Shown here piece by piece: positions 35,007 to 37,910 of a DNA stretch of 37,910 nucleotides (the stretch's first letter is position 1; every line of letters begins with the position of its first letter). Position numbers and translations under genes: made by a program. This DNA is from JBFKAV01 sp041621405. GTDB lineage: Bacteria > Pseudomonadota > Alphaproteobacteria > Rhodobacterales > Rhodobacteraceae. The notes under the pieces were generated by a model. That model did no database searches and was not told where the DNA came from. It saw only the letters and a list, made by a program, of their open reading frames with translations. Location: positions 1-37,910 of the forward strand of contig JBFKAV010000014.1 of assembly GCA_041621405.1 (NCBI GenBank). Reading direction: 5' to 3'.

Positions 35007-35350
35007 CCGCCCAGGCTCCCCGGCTGCCTTGCCGAGTGATAGGCGCCGCCCCCGCCGAGGTCCAGCCCGCTCCGGACGCGCACGGCGGGCGCCAGGGCGG
35101 GGATGACGGAAACCAGGAGCCGCGCGGGTAACGCGCGGGCGGCGGAGCCGGAAAACGGCACCGCCCGCCCGCGCCCGAGGGAATGGCGCGGACGGGCGGC
35201 ATGTCGGGACCGGCTGCGGAGGAAGGACACCCCGGGCCGGGCCCGGTTTCGCGCCCCGCGGGAGGAGGGGCTCCGACCCGCAGTGGCGCTCGCTGTCAGG
35301 GATCCGGCGTCGCCCGGGGAGCGCGGGCGCCGACGGGCGTTACCCGGGGC
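35007..35350. other. 344-base non-coding region between ctrA and ligA
   Basis: No believable gene is seen; the open frames across it are Arg/Gly/Ala-rich artefacts. It contains two GC-rich inverted repeats: CCGCGCG-ggtaa-CGCGCGG (35120-35138) and CCGGGCC-g-GGCCCGG (35232-35246). It must hold the end of the ctrA transcript and the promoter of ligA-recG (both minus strand), but no T-run terminator or good promoter hexamers stand out. Confidence 0.5.
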
Positions 35351-36064
35351 TCAGGCGCCCATGGCGATGCGGCGATCGATCTCCGCCGGCTCGGGATCAC
35401 GCAGCACGTAGCCGCGGCCCCAGACCGTCTCGATGTAGTTCTCGCCGCCGGTCGCGGTGGCGAGCTTCTTCCTGAGCTTGCAGATGAAGACGTCGATGAT
35501 CTTCAGTTCCGGCTCGTCCATGCCGCCGTAGAGATGGTTGAGGAACATCTCCTTGGTCAGCGTCGTGCCCTTCCTGAGCGACAGGAGTTCGAGCATCTGG
35601 TATTCCTTGCCGGTGAGGTGCACGGCCTTGCCGCCGGACTCCACCGTCTTGGCGTCGAGGTTCACCGCGATCTCGCCGGTGCGGATCACGCTTTGCGAAT
35701 GGCCTTTCGAGCGGCGGATAATCGCGTGGATGCGGGCGACCAGCTCCTCGCGGTGGAACGGCTTGGTCAGGTAGTCGTCGGCGCCGAAGCCGAAGCCCTT
35801 GATCTTGTTCTCGGTGTCGTCGGAGCCGGTCAGAATCAGGATCGGCGTTTCCACCTTGCTCATCCTGAGCTGCCGCAGCACCTCGTGGCCGTTCATGTCG
35901 GGCAGGTCGAGGTCCAGGAGGATCAGGTCGTAATCGTAGAGCTTGGCCAGATCGATTCCCTCTTCGCCAAGGTCCGTCGCGTAGACGTTGAGGTTGGCGT
36001 GGGTCAGCATCAGCTCGATGCTCTTCGAGGTGGCCGGATCGTCCTCCACGAGTAGAATTCGCAT
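35351..36064 (-). CDS. ctrA: Cell cycle response regulator CtrA
   Basis: The 237-residue OmpR-type response regulator has phospho-acceptor Asp51 in LILLDLDLPDMNGHEVLRQLR, acidic pocket EDD (7-9), LILTGSDD and the switch Lys in DYLTKPFHREEL. The DNA-binding domain has LTGKEYQMLELLSLRKGTTL, EMFLNHLYGGMDEPELKIID and the recognition-helix region VFICKLRKKLA with WGRGYVL. These blocks are those of CtrA, the master regulator of the Caulobacter cell cycle; in Rhodobacterales it mainly drives motility, gene transfer agent and competence-type genes. The C-terminus is IAMGA rather than the Ala-Ala degradation end of Caulobacter CtrA. GGAG lies eight bases before the ATG at 36064. The inhibitor gene sciP lies directly upstream on the same strand. 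Confidence 0.95.
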   Translation of the reverse strand: MRILLVEDDPATSKSIELMLTHANLNVYATDLGEEGIDLAKLYDYDLILLDLDLPDMNGHEVLRQLRMSKVETPILILTGSDDTENKIKGFGFGADDYLTKPFHREELVARIHAIIRRSKGHSQSVIRTGEIAVNLDAKTVESGGKAVHLTGKEYQMLELLSLRKGTTLTKEMFLNHLYGGMDEPELKIIDVFICKLRKKLATATGGENYIETVWGRGYVLRDPEPAEIDRRIAMGA

Positions 36065-36115
36065 TATCGTTACTCCGCTAGTGCCCCTTCCGAGCACCAC
36101 ACTCGCTTACAATGG

Positions 36116-36130
36116 TTAATTGCAAGTTAC
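36116..36130. promoter_or_regulatory. Candidate CtrA box upstream of ctrA
   Basis: TTAA-TTGCAAG-TTAC matches seven of eight positions of the CtrA consensus TTAA-N7-TTAA. It lies 52-66 bases before the ctrA start codon, in the 93-base gap after sciP, so autoregulation of ctrA is likely (inference). Confidence 0.6.
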
Positions 36131-36157
36131 CATAATGCGTATGACCGCAAGAGCAAC

Positions 36158-36436
36158 TCAGGGTTGTCGGTACTTCTGCACTGCCGTCGCCCTCAGTGCC
36201 TGCTCGCCGTGCCGGACGACCGCTCTGCACCAGCTTTCGAGCTCTTCCTCCGTCAGGCCGTAGCGGCGGCAGGCCTCCTCTGAGGTGATCAGCCCCGAGG
36301 CAACGCCCCTGACGACGGCCGCCTTGCGGCTGGCCACCCAGCGCTCGGTGTCGGGCGGCGGAAGATCGGCGCGCGTCATGGTGCTGCCGTCCGGCAGCGT
36401 GACCGTACGCGGCCCGTTCACCCGCTTGAGAAACAT
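36158..36436 (-). CDS. sciP: CtrA inhibitor SciP (DUF1153)
   Basis: The 92-residue protein of the DUF1153 family has the conserved blocks GPRTVTLPDGSTMTRADLPP, TERWVASRKAAVVRGVASGL, a helix-turn-helix-like TSEEACRRYGLTEEELESW, and ALRATAVQKYR. In Caulobacter SciP binds CtrA and stops it from activating transcription without blocking DNA binding. Here the gene lies immediately upstream of ctrA in the same direction, which is consistent with that role. GGGGA precedes the ATG. Confidence 0.9.
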   Translation of the reverse strand: MFLKRVNGPRTVTLPDGSTMTRADLPPPDTERWVASRKAAVVRGVASGLITSEEACRRYGLTEEELESWCRAVVRHGEQALRATAVQKYRQP

Positions 36437-36480
36437 GGCATTCCCCTCATGCGTCCTGGCCCGAGACTGCCGGCTGTCGC

Positions 36481-36495
36481 TTAACGCTGGGTGAA
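36481..36495. promoter_or_regulatory. Candidate CtrA box upstream of sciP
   Basis: TTAA-CGCTGGG-TGAA matches seven of eight consensus positions. It lies 45-59 bases before the sciP start codon and also just upstream of the mnmA promoter on the other strand. Confidence 0.45.
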
Positions 36496-36503
36496 GCGCG
36501 AGC

Positions 36504-36531
36504 TTGAGACTAGATCAGATTTTCCTATATT
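36504..36531 (+). promoter_or_regulatory. Candidate mnmA promoter
   Basis: TTGAGA (36504-36509) and TATATT (36526-36531) are 16 bases apart, each matching five of six consensus positions. The expected transcript starts about 30 bases before the mnmA ATG. Confidence 0.6.
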
Positions 36532-36568
36532 GCGCCCGACCCCCCAACGGGACCTCAGCAGCGACGAC

Positions 36569-37717
36569 ATGGCCCTCGACACGGCAGCACCCCTGAACAG
36601 CCTGGGGTTTCCGAAGCCGCCTTCGGAGACCCGCGTCCTCGTGGCGATGTCGGGGGGCGTGGATTCCTCGGTGGTGGCGGCCGAGCTCGCCACCGAAGGC
36701 TACGACGTCGTCGGCGTGACGCTGCAGCTTTACGACCATGGCGCGGCCCTGGCCAAGAAAGGCGCCTGCTGCGCCGGCCAGGACATTCACGACGCCCGCC
36801 GTGTGGCCGAGACCCTGGGCTTCCCGCACTACGTTCTCGACTACGAGAACGTCTTCCGCGAGGCGGTGATCGAGGAGTTCGCCGAGAGTTACCTGGCGGG
36901 CGCCACGCCGGTGCCCTGCATCCGCTGCAACGAGCGGGTGAAGTTCAAGGACCTCCTGGCCACCGCGCGGGACCTCGACGCCGATTGCATGGCGACCGGA
37001 CACTACATCCAGCGGAAACTCGGACCCCATGGGGCGGAGCTGCACCGCGCGGCCGATCCGGCGCGCGACCAGTCCTACTTCCTGTTCTCGACCACCCGGG
37101 AACAGCTGGAGTTCCTGCGCTTTCCGCTCGGCCATCTCGCGTCCAAGGCCGAAACCAGGGCGCTGGCGGCCAAGCACGGGCTTTCCGTCGCCGACAAGCC
37201 CGACAGCCAGGACATCTGCTTCGTGCCCTCGGGCAACTACGCCGCGGTGATCGAGAAGCTGCGCCCCGGCGCCGGCAGCCCGGGCGAGATCGTCCATGCC
37301 GACGGCCGGGTGCTGGGCGAACACCCGGGCGTGATCCACTACACCATCGGCCAGCGCCGGGGCCTCGGCATCGGCGGGCTGGACGAGCCGCTTTACGTGG
37401 TCGGCCTCGACGTCCAAGCGCGCCGGGTGATCGTCGGCCCGAAGGAGATGCTCGCCACCCGCATCGTGCCGGTGCGCGAGATCAACTGGCTGGGCGACGG
37501 GGCGCTGGCGGATGCCGCCGAGCGGACGGTGGCGGTGCGAGTGCGCTCGACCCGGCCGCCGCGCGAGGCGGTGCTGCGGCCGCTGTCGGAGACCGAGGCC
37601 GAGGTGGAGCTGCTCGCCCCCGAGGAGGGCGTGAGCCCCGGCCAGGCTTGCGTTTTCTACGCCACGGAGGGCAGCCGCGTTCTCGGCGGCGGCTGGATCT
37701 GGCGCGGGCGCGGCTGA
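36569..37717 (+). CDS. mnmA: tRNA-specific 2-thiouridylase MnmA
   Basis: The 382-residue protein thiolates uridine-34 of tRNA-Lys, -Glu and -Gln. The PP-loop SGGVDSSV (28-35) binds ATP. The catalytic cysteines are Cys120 in CIRCNERVKF and Cys217 in DSQDICFVP, matching E. coli Cys102 and Cys199. IHYTIGQRRGLGIGG and the C-terminal beta-barrel domain (SPGQACVFYATEGSRVLGGGWI) complete the protein. The ATG at 36569 lies downstream of the predicted promoter; the frame is open 26 codons further upstream, across the promoter, so the longer version is unlikely. Confidence 0.94.
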   Translation: MALDTAAPLNSLGFPKPPSETRVLVAMSGGVDSSVVAAELATEGYDVVGVTLQLYDHGAALAKKGACCAGQDIHDARRVAETLGFPHYVLDYENVFREAVIEEFAESYLAGATPVPCIRCNERVKFKDLLATARDLDADCMATGHYIQRKLGPHGAELHRAADPARDQSYFLFSTTREQLEFLRFPLGHLASKAETRALAAKHGLSVADKPDSQDICFVPSGNYAAVIEKLRPGAGSPGEIVHADGRVLGEHPGVIHYTIGQRRGLGIGGLDEPLYVVGLDVQARRVIVGPKEMLATRIVPVREINWLGDGALADAAERTVAVRVRSTRPPREAVLRPLSETEAEVELLAPEEGVSPGQACVFYATEGSRVLGGGWIWRGRG

Positions 37718-37775
37718 CGCTTTACAGCCGTACCCGCCGCGTCCATGACGGGCGGCGAAGTTTTGGACGCTGGAG

Positions 37776-37910
37776 ATGACCGCCGAGCCCCGCCCGCTTC
37801 TCGCCGCCGCCTGGATGCTGGGCGCCATCGCCTCGTTCACGCTGATGGCGGTGGCCGGCCGCGCGGTTCAGGCCGAGATGAACTCCTTCGAGCTGATGGC
37901 CTGGCGCTCG
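37776..37910 (+). CDS. EamA/DMT-family transporter, N-terminal 45 residues (cut by window edge)
   Basis: The visible part begins MTAEPRPLLAAAWMLGAIAS, continues FTLMAVAGRAVQAEMNSFEL and ends MAWRS at the window edge. One hydrophobic helix followed by the F-E-L-M-x-x-R-S pattern is typical of the first EamA repeat of drug/metabolite transporters. GGAG directly before the ATG is close (no spacer), so the start is moderately sure. It follows mnmA by 58 bases. The substrate cannot be told. Confidence 0.65.
   Translation, partial: MTAEPRPLLAAAWMLGAIASFTLMAVAGRAVQAEMNSFELMAWRS

Noticed and set aside
34976..35230. 84-codon frame on the minus strand in the ctrA-ligA gap
   Set aside because: Arg/Ser/Gly/Ala-rich, no ribosome binding site, overlaps the start of ligA; typical high-GC noise.

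Overview
The window reads as chromosomal DNA of a high-GC alphaproteobacterium, most likely of the order Rhodobacterales. The evidence is the sciP-ctrA pair with CtrA-type binding sites, an Asp-type (not Zn-Cys-type) HemB, an Usg-family protein next to gyrA, a GTTC-N7-GTTC (alphaproteobacterial LexA) operator, and a Hint-RTX protein of the kind common in marine Rhodobacteraceae. Coding density is high, most genes have a visible Shine-Dalgarno, and no phage, IS element or CRISPR array is visible.

Layout. 1-4.8 kb: a minus-strand pair (four-helix membrane protein, then the N-terminal part of mfd), divergent hemB, then a minus-strand pair (PEP mutase/isocitrate lyase-family enzyme and GFA protein). 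4.9-6.8 kb: a YcaQ-type DNA glycosylase and a Tat-type lipoprotein of the YSC84 family with a good promoter. 6.9-14.7 kb: a complete branched-chain-amino-acid-type ABC transporter (SBP, two ATPases, two permeases), followed by a dimethylglycine-dehydrogenase-like FAD/GcvT fusion enzyme, probably one uptake and N-demethylation module. 14.7-18.5 kb: strong twin hairpins, a stand-alone slipin, an orphan tRNA T-arm-like motif, a MobA/MocA-like nucleotidyltransferase, an RTX/Hint secreted protein and tRNA-Leu(CAA). 18.5-23.2 kb: YpfJ metallopeptidase, a YqaA-DsbB overlapping pair, an arginase, a lipoprotein lytic transglycosylase and Usg. 23.3-30.4 kb: gyrA, DoxX, trmFO, a methyltransferase, gluQRS, hisI and an IscU/SufU-like scaffold. 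30.4-37.9 kb: an unannotated 40-residue membrane peptide, ligA-recG, ctrA, sciP, mnmA and the start of an EamA-type transporter.

Several genes fall into shared processes: genome maintenance (mfd, YcaQ-like, recG, ligA, gyrA), tRNA modification (trmFO, gluQRS, mnmA), cell-envelope redox and peptidoglycan work (dsbB, yqaA, lytic transglycosylase), and cell-cycle transcription (ctrA with its inhibitor sciP).

The most interesting signal is at 30578-30788. A 41-codon reading frame with a strong ribosome binding site encodes a 40-residue peptide with one membrane segment. It lies 63 bases downstream of three GTTC half-sites spaced exactly seven bases apart, which form two overlapping LexA-type operators. 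It is followed by a structured 3' region and a good terminator. This looks like an SOS-induced micro-membrane-protein unit, comparable in logic to Caulobacter SidA or E. coli TisB. All assignments come from reading the sequence; no database search was run.
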